This document shows, one piece after another, positions 8,475 through 17,291 of a stretch of 64,000 nucleotides of DNA (its first letter is position 1; each line of letters begins with the position of its first letter). The stretch covers positions 4,278,001-4,342,000 of the forward strand of contig NZ_CP125947.1 in NCBI RefSeq assembly GCF_030064165.1, read 5' to 3'. Both the position numbers and the translations under genes were made by a program. This DNA is from Comamonas resistens (GTDB taxonomy: Bacteria > Pseudomonadota > Gammaproteobacteria > Burkholderiales > Burkholderiaceae_C). The notes below the pieces were generated by a model. It did not search any database and had not been told where the DNA came from. It worked only from the letters and a program-made list of their open reading frames with translations.

Positions 8475-9344
8475 TCATGCATCCAGCCCGATATCCAGCA
8501 CCTTGGCGCTATGCGTGAGCCAGCCCACGGCGATCTGGTCCACGCCCGTGGCGGCCACGGCCGGTGCGGTTTCGGGGCTGATGCGGCCTGAGGCTTCGGT
8601 GATTGCACGGCCCTTGCACATGGCCACGGCCGTGCGCAGATCGTCCAGGCTCATGTTGTCCAGCAGCACCACATCCACACCCAGCTGCAGCGCCACATCC
8701 AACTGGGCCAGCGTGTCCACTTCCAGCTCGATCTTGACCATATGGCCGACACCGGCGCGGGCACGTCCCACGGCCGTGGCCAGATCACCGGCCAGTGCGA
8801 TGTGGTTGTCCTTGATGAGCACGGCATCGTCCAGGCCGAAGCGGTGATTGCTGCCGCCGCCCACGCGCACGGCGTACTTTTGCAGCGAACGCAGGCCGGG
8901 CATGGTCTTGCGCGTGCAGGTCACACGCGTGCCGAAAGGCTTGATGGCTTCGGCAATCGAATGCGTGGCCGAGGCCACGCCGCTCAGATGGCAGAGGTAG
9001 TTGAGTGCCGTGCGCTCCGCCGTAAGAATGGCCCGGCTTTTGCCACGGATGCGCGCGATCTCCGTACCCGGAGCCAGCAAAGTCCCATCGGCGCAGCTGA
9101 CCTCGAACTGCATCTGTCCATCCATCAGCGTGAAAGCCAGACGCGCCAGGTCCAGCCCGGCCAGTACACCGTCCTGGCGCGCCACCAGCCGCAGCTCATC
9201 CGTTGCGTCGGCAGGCACGATGGTGTCCGTGGTCAGGTCTCCGGCGCGGCCCAGGTCTTCCAGCAGGGCCATGCGCACCAGCGGCTCCAGCATCACATCG
9301 GGCAGAGGTGAAACGGGCAAAGCCGCAATCTCATTAATGCTCAT
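8475..9344 (-). CDS. nadC: Nicotinate-nucleotide pyrophosphorylase (carboxylating)
   Basis: Quinolinate phosphoribosyltransferase: quinolinate plus PRPP gives nicotinate mononucleotide, CO2 and PPi, the step of de novo NAD synthesis where the pathway meets salvage. About 289 residues. Recognisable blocks are ALLEDLGRAGDLTTD at the N-terminus, AERTALNYLCHLSGVAS, and TRKTMPGLR with the PRPP/quinolinate-binding Arg and Lys. GGGSNHRFGLDDAVLIKDNH, IELEVDTLAQLD, VLLDNMS and EASGRIS follow. The frame is open back to a GTG at 9404, but the ATG at 9344 lies downstream of the proposed promoter and gives the expected N-terminus. No good Shine-Dalgarno sequence is visible there. Upstream lie two palindromes and a hairpin, next to a NadQ-like regulator. 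nadA and nadB are not in the window. Confidence 0.95.
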   Translation of the reverse strand: MSINEIAALPVSPLPDVMLEPLVRMALLEDLGRAGDLTTDTIVPADATDELRLVARQDGVLAGLDLARLAFTLMDGQMQFEVSCADGTLLAPGTEIARIRGKSRAILTAERTALNYLCHLSGVASATHSIAEAIKPFGTRVTCTRKTMPGLRSLQKYAVRVGGGSNHRFGLDDAVLIKDNHIALAGDLATAVGRARAGVGHMVKIELEVDTLAQLDVALQLGVDVVLLDNMSLDDLRTAVAMCKGRAITEASGRISPETAPAVAATGVDQIAVGWLTHSAKVLDIGLDA

Positions 9345-9353
9345 TTTGAGTAT
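9337..9353 (-). promoter_or_regulatory. Proximal palindrome at the nadC start (candidate NAD-regulator operator)
   Basis: On the minus strand it reads ATACTCAAAATGAGCAT, a 17-bp near-perfect inverted repeat that includes the nadC start codon. It matches the distal site (ATGCTCATGTTTAGCAT) at most non-spacer positions and has the same length, as expected for two sites of one dimeric regulator. Assigning it to the neighbouring NadQ-like protein is inference. Confidence 0.5.
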
Positions 9354-9361
9354 TTGTATAG

Positions 9362-9395
9362 AAATAAAAAGCGCGACGGCTTTGATCAGTCGCGC
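9362..9395 (-). terminator. Terminator-like hairpin in the nadC leader
   Basis: On the minus strand GCGCGAC and GTCGCGC form a perfect 7-bp stem around an 11-base loop, followed directly by TTTTTATTT. It lies downstream of the proposed nadC promoter and 18 bases before the nadC ATG. It could therefore be an attenuator in the nadC leader, or the terminator of the upstream ychF-nadQ-like unit if nadC is transcribed from a later start. Confidence 0.6.
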
Positions 9396-9406
9396 ACAGT
9401 GCACTT

Positions 9407-9435
9407 ATGCTAAACATGAGCATTAGTCAGGTCAA
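9407..9435 (-). promoter_or_regulatory. Candidate nadC promoter with overlapping operator
   Basis: On the minus strand a -35 element TTGACC (9435-9430) is followed by a 17-base spacer and a -10 element TAGCAT (9412-9407). The distal 17-bp palindrome ATGCTCATGTTTAGCAT (9423-9407) covers the end of the spacer and the whole -10, a typical repressor position. Confidence 0.5.
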
Positions 9436-9546
9436 GCATTCATCATTCATTTTTTTGAGACTTCAGTCCTGACTTTTTGCAGCGAATTTCAAGCACTGCC
9501 AATACCGTCTGCCCCGGCATCCAGGCAGGATCACTGCGGCCACTCT

Positions 9547-10488
9547 TCAGTGGCTGCGCGCCAGCGGCAGCTTGTTGCCGACAATGGCCCTCTCCAGCAT
9601 CACATTGCGGCGAAAGCGAAACAGCTTGGCGGGACGGCCTGCACCGGCCATGGTCATCTGTCCGGTTTCCTCGACCAGCGCCTGCTGCTCAATCAGGCGG
9701 CGGAAGTTCTGCTTGTGCAGACTGCGCCCGGCCAGCGCCTCCACCGCTTGCTGCAGTTGCAGCAGTGAAAACTCGTCGGCCATCAGCTCAAACACCACGG
9801 GGCGGTATTTGATCTTGGCGCGCAGCCGTGCCATGCCGGTGGCCAGAATGCGGCGGTGATCATTGCTCATCGCCATGCCCGGCAGCAGCTGACCCGCAGG
9901 AACTGCATCGCCATCGCCCCAGGACTCGGCCACAAAGCCGGCTTCAAACAACAGCTCGTAGCGCTGCAGCACCAGCTCTTCATTCCACTCATGGCCATCC
10001 AGGCCAAAAGTCATGGAAGCCCTTTGCCAGCGCGCGCTTCTAGCTACGCTATCTGCAGCAGCTTCACTCCAGGCAAGCAGCGCAGGGGCGATCTGCTCCT
10101 GCACCACGGCAGGCATGCCTTCACGCCAGTCCTCCCAGGGGAAGTAGCGGTACCAATCCTGCCAGCCCGGCTGGGCCTGCCCCGCCTCATCCAGCTCGCG
10201 CGTCAGTGCCAGATAGCTGATGGAGATGGCACGCATGCCCAGCTCCTGCGAACGGTCGCGATCGGCAAAGGTATAGAGCTGCTCCACAAACCCCAGCGGA
10301 TGATGGGTTTGCGTCTCCACCCAGGCGCGCAGGCTGGCCTGCAGCGAACGGTGATTGCTGGTGAAAGGCCCCGCAGGCAACGCCATCCCCGACCTGGTGG
10401 TCAGTATGCGGGGCTGGCCGCCGGTGACAGCCACGAGGACTGCCACCAGATCAGCCTGCACGGAGTGCTGCTCGGCAAGATTGCTCAA
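9547..10488 (-). CDS. NadQ-like NAD-biosynthesis regulator (COG4111-type)
   Basis: About 313 residues. The N-terminal half looks like a Nudix-derived sensor: ILTTRSGMALPAGPF, then RSLQASLRAWVETQTHHPLGFVEQLYTFADRDR and RAISISYLALTRE. The C-terminal part resembles the winged-helix end of NrtR-type regulators (FELMADEFSLLQLQQAVEALAGRSLHKQNFRRLI, then GRPAKLFRFR). This organisation is known for NrtR and for the NadQ group that controls NAD genes. The position next to nadC and the paired palindromes in front of nadC fit that role. The start is a TTG 13 bases after the ychF stop, so it is probably co-transcribed with ychF. Regulator identity is inferred from architecture and context. Confidence 0.65.
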   Translation of the reverse strand: MSNLAEQHSVQADLVAVLVAVTGGQPRILTTRSGMALPAGPFTSNHRSLQASLRAWVETQTHHPLGFVEQLYTFADRDRSQELGMRAISISYLALTRELDEAGQAQPGWQDWYRYFPWEDWREGMPAVVQEQIAPALLAWSEAAADSVARSARWQRASMTFGLDGHEWNEELVLQRYELLFEAGFVAESWGDGDAVPAGQLLPGMAMSNDHRRILATGMARLRAKIKYRPVVFELMADEFSLLQLQQAVEALAGRSLHKQNFRRLIEQQALVEETGQMTMAGAGRPAKLFRFRRNVMLERAIVGNKLPLARSH

Positions 10489-10501
10489 AGGCTTTCAGGG
10501 C

Positions 10502-11596
10502 TTAGACGTTGAACAGGAAGTTCATCACATCGCCATCCTTGACGATGTATTCCTTGCCTTCGGCGCGCATCTTGCCGGCATCCTTCGCGCCCTGCTCGCC
10601 CTTGAAGGCGATGAAGTCCTCGAAGGCAATGGTCTGGGCACGAATGAAGCCGCGCTCGAAGTCACCGTGAATCACACCGGCAGCCTGAGGAGCGGTGGCA
10701 CCCACGCGCACGGTCCAGGCGCGCACTTCCTTCACCCCAGCGGTGAAGTAGGTCTGCAGGCCCAGCAGCTTGAAGCCGGCACGGATCAGACGGTTCAGGC
10801 CTGGCTCTTCCAGACCCAGCTCTTCCAGGAACATGTCGCGGTCGGCGTCGTCCATCTCGGCCATTTCGGCTTCGATCTTGGCGCAGATGGCGACCACGGG
10901 AGCACCCTGGGCTTCGGCATATTCCTTGAGGCGGTCCAGCAGAGGGTTGTTTTCAAAACCGTCTTCCGAGACGTTGCCTACAAACATGGCGGGCTTGGCG
11001 GTGATCAGGCAGAAAGGCTTGAGCAGGGGCGCATCTTCCTTGGAAACTGGTACCACGCGGGCAGGCTTGCCTTCGTTCAGCGCTTCTTGGATGGGTGTCA
11101 GCAGCGACACCAGCTTGGCGGCTTCCTTGTCGTTGCCCGACTTGGCGGCCTTGCTGTAGCGGCTCAGTGCCTTCTCCACGGTGGCCATATCGGCCAGGCA
11201 CAGCTCGGTCTGGATGACTTCGATGTCGGCGATAGGGTCCACCTTGCCGGCCACGTGAATCACGTTGGGGTCTTCAAAGCAGCGCACCACGTTGACGATG
11301 GCATCGGTTTCGCGGATATGGGCCAGGAACTGGTTGCCCAGGCCTTCGCCCTTGGAAGCGCCAGCCACCAGACCGGCGATGTCCACAAACTCCACGATGG
11401 CGGGAACCACGCGCTCGGGCGAGATGATCTCGGCCAGCTGATCCAGGCGGGGGTCGGGCACCTCCACCACGCCGGTGTTGGGCTCGATCGTGCAGAAGGG
11501 GTAGTTTTCCGCAGCGATGCCGGCTTTGGTCAGGGCGTTGAAGAGAGTGGACTTGCCCACATTGGGCAGGCCCACGATGCCGCACTTGAGGCTCAT
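10502..11596 (-). CDS. ychF: Redox-regulated ATPase YchF (Obg-like, OLA1 family)
   Basis: Cytosolic P-loop protein of 364 residues that hydrolyses ATP rather than GTP and binds the ribosome. The start [26 protein letters not shown] contains the P-loop (GLPNVGKS). [20 protein letters not shown] is the G3-like region and FVGNVSE follows. The NxxE specificity motif replaces NKxD, as usual in YchF. The C-terminal TGS-like part includes [17 protein letters not shown] and DVMNFLFNV sequences. The open frame extends upstream, but the ATG at 11596 has an AAAGGAAA Shine-Dalgarno sequence and the family N-terminus. Confidence 0.96.
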   Translation of the reverse strand: MSLKCGIVGLPNVGKSTLFNALTKAGIAAENYPFCTIEPNTGVVEVPDPRLDQLAEIISPERVVPAIVEFVDIAGLVAGASKGEGLGNQFLAHIRETDAIVNVVRCFEDPNVIHVAGKVDPIADIEVIQTELCLADMATVEKALSRYSKAAKSGNDKEAAKLVSLLTPIQEALNEGKPARVVPVSKEDAPLLKPFCLITAKPAMFVGNVSEDGFENNPLLDRLKEYAEAQGAPVVAICAKIEAEMAEMDDADRDMFLEELGLEEPGLNRLIRAGFKLLGLQTYFTAGVKEVRAWTVRVGATAPQAAGVIHGDFERGFIRAQTIAFEDFIAFKGEQGAKDAGKMRAEGKEYIVKDGDVMNFLFNV

Positions 11597-11792
11597 GGAA
11601 TTTCCTTTGGTATCAATGCACTTGCCTGGCACCACACCTGCGTGGCCGAAGTGCCCGATCCGCATTGAGGCGAATCTGGTTGTTCTTGAGCGTGCCTCCG
11701 CTGTCACGCGCAGAGGTCACGAAAACCCTTGATTGTAATGAAGCGGCGTTTATCGCAGATGAGCGGCCCCGGATGTACTGGATCCCGGGCAC

Positions 11793-11820
11793 AAAAAAGC
11801 CTGCTGGAAAGCAGGCTTTT
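11793..11820 (-). terminator. Intrinsic terminator of the small Cys-rich gene
   Basis: The arms AAAAGCCTGCT and AGCAGGCTTTT pair perfectly around a four-base loop. The minus-strand product ends in TTTTTT, about 30 bases after the stop of the 11852 gene. It could also work in the other direction. Confidence 0.85.
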
Positions 11821-11851
11821 GACGGGAGGTGCAAAACAGTAACGCATTCGC

Positions 11852-12172
11852 TCAGACAGGCAGCGGTACCTGCACCACAGGCAGCGCATGCGCGAACAAC
11901 GGCGTCAGGCTGGCCGATTTACCCAGATGTTGCAGATGGCATTCCGGGCTGCACAGGTATTTGCTCATGCAGGGCTTATCGCTGCCGCGATGCAGGGTGG
12001 CAACCTTCTGGGCGAACTCCAGCACCCATTCGCCTGAGCAGCATGCAATGTGCGGGCGTCCATCGGGCAGGGCAAAGTCCACCTCGGGCGCCCGGCACAG
12101 CACGCGGGCAATCATTCCCGCATGGGCGCTGTTGGTCGCAAGAACCACGAAGTCTCCAGCTTGCAGTGTCAT
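11852..12172 (-). CDS. Small Cys/His-rich protein of unknown function
   Basis: I do not recognise this protein. The start at 12172 (MTLQAGDFVVL) is preferred because AAGGAGG lies eight bases upstream; longer starts exist at 12190 and 12256. The 106 residues contain six Cys, including CCSGEW and a C-terminal cluster with the pattern C-x5-C-x3-C-H that could bind a metal. There is no signal peptide or membrane segment. It has its own terminator and stands alone between ychF and the MOSC gene. Confidence 0.65.
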   Translation of the reverse strand: MTLQAGDFVVLATNSAHAGMIARVLCRAPEVDFALPDGRPHIACCSGEWVLEFAQKVATLHRGSDKPCMSKYLCSPECHLQHLGKSASLTPLFAHALPVVQVPLPV

Positions 12173-12282
12173 CACAATGCCCTCCTTCATCCGTTGCTCT
12201 TGGCTTGATTGGACCCTGGCTTCACACCACTCAGCGCCTGCCAAGGCCGTCTGCAAATGACAGACAAATACTTACAACCGTG

Positions 12283-13170
12283 TTAGTCGAAACGCAGCTG
12301 CCCACCCAGGCTCTGTCCCAATGTCAGCACAGTTGCAGAGTCCTGCCCTTCGGGTAAGCCCTGGACCACGGCATTCATACCAAAAGTAATAGCACCGCCC
12401 ACTCTCGAATCCTGGCGATAGCCGCGAATCTGGTGACCGACCGAAGTGCCGGGAACCGCCGTATCGGGGTCGATATCGGGGATGGGGCAGCGCGTGCAGG
12501 GCTTGCAGGGCCGCAGGCTCAGGCCGGGCTGGTCCAGCAGCTCCAGCTCTTCCACACGATCCTCGTCATGGGCCTCCATGCCCGAAATCACGATATTAGG
12601 CCGAAAGCGCCGGGCATCGACCACGGCCTCGCCCGCCCGGGCCAGACGTTGGTTGAGTTCATCGACTGCCGCCTGGCTCAGCAGCAACAGCGGATACCCG
12701 TCCGCGAAATGCACGGGGGCCTCACCGGCCTGGACCCAGCGCTCGCTGGCCTGGCGGTCTTGAGCAGGGTCAAAGCGCACCAAACGGCAGTCCGTTCCCA
12801 ATACCTGGCTCAGCCACCAGCGCACGGGCTGGGCCCATTCACCGAGGTCCCATGCCTGCACGGTGTCATCCCAGACCCTGGCTCGACAGGCCTGCCCCTG
12901 GGCCAGCAGCGGAATTTCGATGCTGTCTTGATCTGGCGCATGCAGCACCAGATGCCGGTCAGTGATCTGCGGGCGAATCAGCGCCATGCGCGGGTGGCTG
13001 CGCTGGGTCAGGAAATCACCATCGGCATCCACCACCATCCAGTGACGATCCCACTGCAAACCGTGGCGCAGCAGACGGGCCTGCCTGACGGCAATGCCCG
13101 CGCAGGACTTGATGGGATAGATCCAGAGCTGGTCAATCTGACCCATCACATCGTAGGCAACCTCATTCAT
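12283..13170 (-). CDS. MOSC-domain protein (YcbX/mARC-like)
   Basis: About 295 residues. The N-terminal beta-barrel begins QLWIYPIKSCAGI, the standard MOSC_N start, with RHWMVVDADGDFLTQRSHPRMALI after it. The MOSC domain follows, with DARRFRPNIVISG and LRPCKPCTRCPIPDIDPDTA. The Cys just before the PDIDPDT stretch is the molybdenum-cofactor ligand in YcbX and mARC relatives, which reduce N-hydroxylated compounds. There is no 2Fe-2S domain at the C-terminus, unlike E. coli YcbX, so an external electron donor would be needed. Shine-Dalgarno AAGGAAA precedes the ATG. Divergent from the UbiH-family gene. Confidence 0.88.
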   Translation of the reverse strand: MNEVAYDVMGQIDQLWIYPIKSCAGIAVRQARLLRHGLQWDRHWMVVDADGDFLTQRSHPRMALIRPQITDRHLVLHAPDQDSIEIPLLAQGQACRARVWDDTVQAWDLGEWAQPVRWWLSQVLGTDCRLVRFDPAQDRQASERWVQAGEAPVHFADGYPLLLLSQAAVDELNQRLARAGEAVVDARRFRPNIVISGMEAHDEDRVEELELLDQPGLSLRPCKPCTRCPIPDIDPDTAVPGTSVGHQIRGYRQDSRVGGAITFGMNAVVQGLPEGQDSATVLTLGQSLGGQLRFD

Positions 13171-13337
13171 GGAATTTCCTTGCAGCTTCGGTAATTTGCA
13201 GCCATTTTGCCTTCAAGCCCAAGCAGCACCTGCGCAAGCCGCTATGAACTACAGAGTCTTCTCCTGATATGACTGCCACAGGCACGCGGTTTCCACCATG
13301 GCCGCAGGCCCTGCCCGCGCCTCCTACAATGCCGGGC

Positions 13338-14462
13338 ATGGCGCAAACCTTTGATGTATGTATTCGTGGAGCCGGCATCGTGGGCCGGACCTTGGCTCTT
13401 TTGCTGGCGCGTGAGCGTCTGCGCGTGGCGCTGGTGGCGCCGCCACAGGCCAGATCCCAGCACAAGGATGTGCGTGCCTACGCGCTCAACGCCAGCTCCC
13501 GGGCTGTGCTGCAGTCGCTGCGCTGCTGGCCCGATGACGAAGACGCCACGCCCGTGGTCGGCATGCAGGTGTTTGGCGATCTGGACGGGCAGGTTCAATT
13601 CGACGCCGCATCGCAAGATGTAGCGGCACTGGCCTGGATTGTCGATGTGCCCGCACTGGAACAGCGCCTGGCCGAGGCCGTGCGCTATCAGCCGCAGGTG
13701 GAAATCGTCAAGGAGCCGGTCGAGGCCGCCCTCACCGCCGTCTGCGAAGGCCGCGCCAGCAGCACCCGCACCGAGTTCGGGGTGGACTTTTCCGTCACGC
13801 CCTATTCCCAGCACGCGATTGCCACGCGCCTGCGCTGCGAGCTGCCTCACGGCGGCATTGCCCGCCAATGGTTCACGCCCGAAGGCATTCTGGCTTTTCT
13901 GCCCCTGGGCGGCCCCGAAGGCCAGGAAGTCGCCGTGGTCTGGTCGCTGGAGCGCTCGCTGGTGCCCGACTGGCTGCAAAGCGATGAAGAAAGTTTTACC
14001 ACCCGCCTGCAAGCCATCAGCCAGGATGCTCTGGGCCAGCTGGAACTGACCGCCGAACGCGCCACCTGGCCTCTGCAGCAGGCCGTGGCCGACCGCTGGT
14101 GCGGCCCTCTGTCCCAGAACAGCGCGCAAAGCTGGGTGCTGGCCGGCGATGCGGCCCACAATGTGCACCCGCTGGCAGGCCAGGGCCTGAACCTGGGCCT
14201 GGGCGATGTGCAGGCGCTGGCACGCATTCTGCAAGAGCGCGACTACTGGCGCAGCCCTGCAGATCTCAAGCTGCTGCGCCAGTACGAACGCGAGCGCAAG
14301 GCCTCCCTGGCGCCCATGGGCATGGCCATGGACGGCTTGCAGCAGCTGTTTGCCCGCCCCGAAGTTCCGGTGCAAATGCTGCGTAACTGGGGCATGAAAG
14401 GCTTCGAGCGCAGTGGTCCTCTCAAGTCCTGGATGGCTCGCCAGGCCATGGGCCTGCTGTAA
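13338..14462 (+). CDS. UbiH/UbiF-family FAD hydroxylase
   Basis: Flavoprotein monooxygenase of about 374 residues in the ubiquinone-hydroxylase family. FDVCIRGAGIVGRTLALLLARERL is the N-terminal GxGxxG FAD-binding fold. WVLAGDAAHNVHPLAGQGLNLGLGDVQALARIL is the second FAD motif (GDAAHxxxPxxGQG). The ATG at 13338 gives the normal N-terminus, while an upstream ATG at 13269 would add 23 unlikely residues. It probably hydroxylates the ubiquinone ring, but the ring position is not readable from sequence. It is followed by dsbC about 120 bases later, in the same direction. Confidence 0.88.
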   Translation: MAQTFDVCIRGAGIVGRTLALLLARERLRVALVAPPQARSQHKDVRAYALNASSRAVLQSLRCWPDDEDATPVVGMQVFGDLDGQVQFDAASQDVAALAWIVDVPALEQRLAEAVRYQPQVEIVKEPVEAALTAVCEGRASSTRTEFGVDFSVTPYSQHAIATRLRCELPHGGIARQWFTPEGILAFLPLGGPEGQEVAVVWSLERSLVPDWLQSDEESFTTRLQAISQDALGQLELTAERATWPLQQAVADRWCGPLSQNSAQSWVLAGDAAHNVHPLAGQGLNLGLGDVQALARILQERDYWRSPADLKLLRQYERERKASLAPMGMAMDGLQQLFARPEVPVQMLRNWGMKGFERSGPLKSWMARQAMGLL

Positions 14463-14579
14463 TCAAGGGAACCCCGGGCACTTGCCAGACTCCAAGCCCT
14501 CAGCCCTGCCCCCGGCTCAGCCGGGCTGGCGGAAACCGATAGTCTCACCATGCCGCAGCTGCGGCCTTACAGATTTCCC

Positions 14580-15290
14580 ATGAAACTTGTTGCCTGCGTG
14601 CTGGCTGCTGCCAGCCTGACCTTCGGCCTGAGCGTGCATGCCCAGGATGCCAATCTCAAGAAAACGCTGACAGAGCGCATCCCCCAGCTCGAAAAAATCG
14701 ACGAAGTGCGCTCCACCCCCATGAGCGGCCTGTACGAGGTGCGCGTGGGCACGGATATTTTCTACACCGATGCCAAGGGCAACTATCTGATCCAGGGCGA
14801 GCTGATCGACACCAAGGCCAGGCGCAATCTGACCGAAGACCGCATGACCCAGCTGACGGCAGTGGACTTCAAGCAGCTGCCCATCAAGGACGCCATCACC
14901 ATCGTGCATGGCAAGGGCGAGCGCAAGATGGCCGTGTTCGAAGACCCGAACTGCGGCTACTGCAAGCGCTTTGAAAAAGACCTGCAGAGCGTGGACAACG
15001 TCACCATCTATCTCTTTCTCTACCCCATCCTGAGCCCCGATTCGGCCGAAAAGTCACGCAATATCTGGTGCGCCAAGGATCCGGCCAAGGCCTGGCATGA
15101 GCAGATGCTGAGCAGCAAGAACGCCCCAGCCGCCCAGTGCGACCCCGCCGCCATCCAGCGCAATCTGGCATTTGGCCGCAAGTACAAGATCACCGGCACT
15201 CCGACCATTGTTTTCGCCAACAATGTGCGCGTACCCGGCGCCATCTCGGCCGCCGAGGTTGAAAAACACCTGGCTGCCGCTGCCAAGTAA
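14580..15290 (+). CDS. dsbC: Thiol:disulfide isomerase DsbC
   Basis: Periplasmic disulfide isomerase of about 236 residues. The signal peptide (MKLVACVLAAASLTFGLSVHA) is cleaved before QDANLKK. The N-terminal dimerisation domain runs to about residue 100. The thioredoxin domain has the active site CGYC near residue 125 within VFEDPNCGYCKRFEKDL. The structural Cys pair lies further on (IWCAKDP, AAQCDPA), and the cis-Pro loop is TGTPTIVF. The start at 14580 removes a ten-residue upstream extension that would spoil the signal peptide. Needs DsbD, which is not in the window. Confidence 0.93.
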   Translation: MKLVACVLAAASLTFGLSVHAQDANLKKTLTERIPQLEKIDEVRSTPMSGLYEVRVGTDIFYTDAKGNYLIQGELIDTKARRNLTEDRMTQLTAVDFKQLPIKDAITIVHGKGERKMAVFEDPNCGYCKRFEKDLQSVDNVTIYLFLYPILSPDSAEKSRNIWCAKDPAKAWHEQMLSSKNAPAAQCDPAAIQRNLAFGRKYKITGTPTIVFANNVRVPGAISAAEVEKHLAAAAK

Positions 15291-15389
15291 GCCTCTCGTT
15301 TCATCGCCGGAGCGGCACGTGCCAGATCTGCAGGAACTGGCCGTGCTGCGGCAGATCCGCATGCTCCGGCCCGCATTTTTGGAGCTGTC

Positions 15390-17195
15390 ATGACTGCTGT
15401 TCTCAACACCCCCGGCATTCGCTACACCGTGCAGGCCAGCGCGGTGGAAGCCCATCTTTTTGATATCAGCCTGCATATCGCCCAGCCTGCGGCGCAGCAA
15501 CTGCTGTCGCTGCCGGTGTGGATTCCCGGCAGCTACCTGGTGCGCGAGTTTTCCAAGAACCTGCAGGGCCTGAGCGCGACCCAGAACGGCCAGAGCCTCC
15601 CCGTCAGCCAGCTCAGCAAGAATCAATGGAAAATCGGCTGCAGCGCAGATGCAGCATGCGTTGTCAGCTATCAGGTTTGCGCATACGACACATCCGTGCG
15701 TACGGCCTGGCTGGACCGCCAGCGCGGTTTCTTCAACGGCACCAGCCTGTGCCTGCGCGTGCATGGCCAGGAAGAGCGTCCCCATGCGCTGGAGCTGCTC
15801 GGCAGCCGCGCCACCGAGGACTGGCAGGTGGCCACCGGCCTGACGCCCGCACAAATCGATGCCAACGGCTTCGGCCTCTACACGGCAGCCCATTACGACG
15901 AGCTGGTGGACTGCCCCGTGGAGATGGGCCGGTTTTGGCGCGGCAGCTTTGAGGCCGGCGGCGTACCCCATGAATTTGTGGTCGCCGGTGCCGCGCCCAG
16001 CTTTGATGGCGAGCGCCTGCTGGCCGATACGAAAAAGATCTGCGAGGCCGAGATCGCCTTCTGGCATGCCGACGGCAGCCGCCCGCCCATGGACCGCTAT
16101 GTCTTCATGCTCAACGTGGTGGATGACAACTATGGCGGCCTCGAGCACCGCAACAGCACGGCGCTGATCTGCGGTCGCCGCGATCTGCCGCGCAAGGGCG
16201 AAGCCAAGGCCGGCGAAGGCTACAACACCTTGCTGGGCCTGATCAGCCACGAATACTTTCACACCTGGAACGTCAAGCGCCTGCGACCTGCCGAGCTGGC
16301 CCGCTACGACTACGAGCAGGAGAACTACACCGAGCTGCTGTGGTTCTTCGAGGGCTTTACCAGTTACTACGACGATCTGTTCCTGCGCCGCGCGGGCCTC
16401 ATAGACAACACCCAGTACCTCAAGCTCATCACGCGCACCATCAACCAGGTGCTGCAGACGCCGGGCCGCCATGTCCAGTCCGTGGCCGAAGCCAGCTTCG
16501 ACGCCTGGGTCAAGTACTACCGCCAGGACGAGAACACGGCCAACCACACGGTCAGCTACTACACCAAGGGCTCGCTGGTTGCGCTGTGCCTCGATCTGGC
16601 GCTGCGCGCCCAGGGCAGCAACAGCCTGGACGATGTGATGCGCGGCCTGTGGCGCAAAAGCGCGGGTGGCCCCATCAGCGAAGCCGATGTGCTGGCCGTG
16701 GTCAGCGAAGTGGGCAACCCTGAGATTGCCAGACAGCTGCAAACCTGGGTGCACTCCACCGACGACCTGCCGCTGCGCGAGCTGCTGACCAAGCATGGCA
16801 TCAAGAGCAAGGCCGAGCCCGCACAGCTGGCCCAGAAACTGGGCCTGCGCGTTCAGGAAAATCACAGTGTGCAGATCAAGACCGTGCTGCACGGCGGCCT
16901 GGCCGAACAGGCCGGCATGATGGCCGGCGATGAATGGCTGGCCGTCGAGACCGATGGCCAACGCTGGCGCATTGCCAAACTGGACGATGTGCCGCTGTAT
17001 GCAGGCAGCTCCAATACCGTGACCGCCTGGGTCGTGCGTGACCGGCAGATTCTGGAGCTGACGCTGGCCCTGGACATCGCGCCCGCCAAAGCCGCCAGCG
17101 AGGATGCAAAGCCTGCCACGCCCATCAGCAATCTGGGGCTGGAAATCAGCGACAAGGCCGCCGCAGAGCGCTGGCTGACGGGCCTTGCAGCCTGA
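15390..17195 (+). CDS. M61-family metallopeptidase with PDZ domain
   Basis: About 601 residues. The zinc motif HEYFH (in LGLISHEYFHTWNVKRLRP) is followed by WFFEGFTSYYDDLFLRRAGL, which provides the third ligand Glu. This is the arrangement of glycyl-aminopeptidase-type M61 enzymes. The N-terminal part (FDISLHIAQPAAQQLLSLPVWIPGSYLVREFSKNL) is the M61 beta-sandwich. A PDZ domain lies near residues 480-550 (HGGLAEQAGMMAGDEWLAV). No signal peptide is visible, so a cytosolic site is likely. Shine-Dalgarno GGAG precedes the ATG at 15390. Confidence 0.9.
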   Translation: MTAVLNTPGIRYTVQASAVEAHLFDISLHIAQPAAQQLLSLPVWIPGSYLVREFSKNLQGLSATQNGQSLPVSQLSKNQWKIGCSADAACVVSYQVCAYDTSVRTAWLDRQRGFFNGTSLCLRVHGQEERPHALELLGSRATEDWQVATGLTPAQIDANGFGLYTAAHYDELVDCPVEMGRFWRGSFEAGGVPHEFVVAGAAPSFDGERLLADTKKICEAEIAFWHADGSRPPMDRYVFMLNVVDDNYGGLEHRNSTALICGRRDLPRKGEAKAGEGYNTLLGLISHEYFHTWNVKRLRPAELARYDYEQENYTELLWFFEGFTSYYDDLFLRRAGLIDNTQYLKLITRTINQVLQTPGRHVQSVAEASFDAWVKYYRQDENTANHTVSYYTKGSLVALCLDLALRAQGSNSLDDVMRGLWRKSAGGPISEADVLAVVSEVGNPEIARQLQTWVHSTDDLPLRELLTKHGIKSKAEPAQLAQKLGLRVQENHSVQIKTVLHGGLAEQAGMMAGDEWLAVETDGQRWRIAKLDDVPLYAGSSNTVTAWVVRDRQILELTLALDIAPAKAASEDAKPATPISNLGLEISDKAAAERWLTGLAA

Positions 17196-17291
17196 AGCCG
17201 CCCCCGCAGGGCGGCTGCAACGCGACAGCCGGCAGCCAGGCTCAGCGGTTATTCTTGGCAGCAGAGATTCATTCTTTAGCAGGAGACAAAC

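Noticed and set aside
9345..9404. Longer nadC reading frame from a GTG at 9404
   Set aside because: The GTG lies upstream of the predicted transcription start and the added 20 residues fall in the hairpin with no family similarity.
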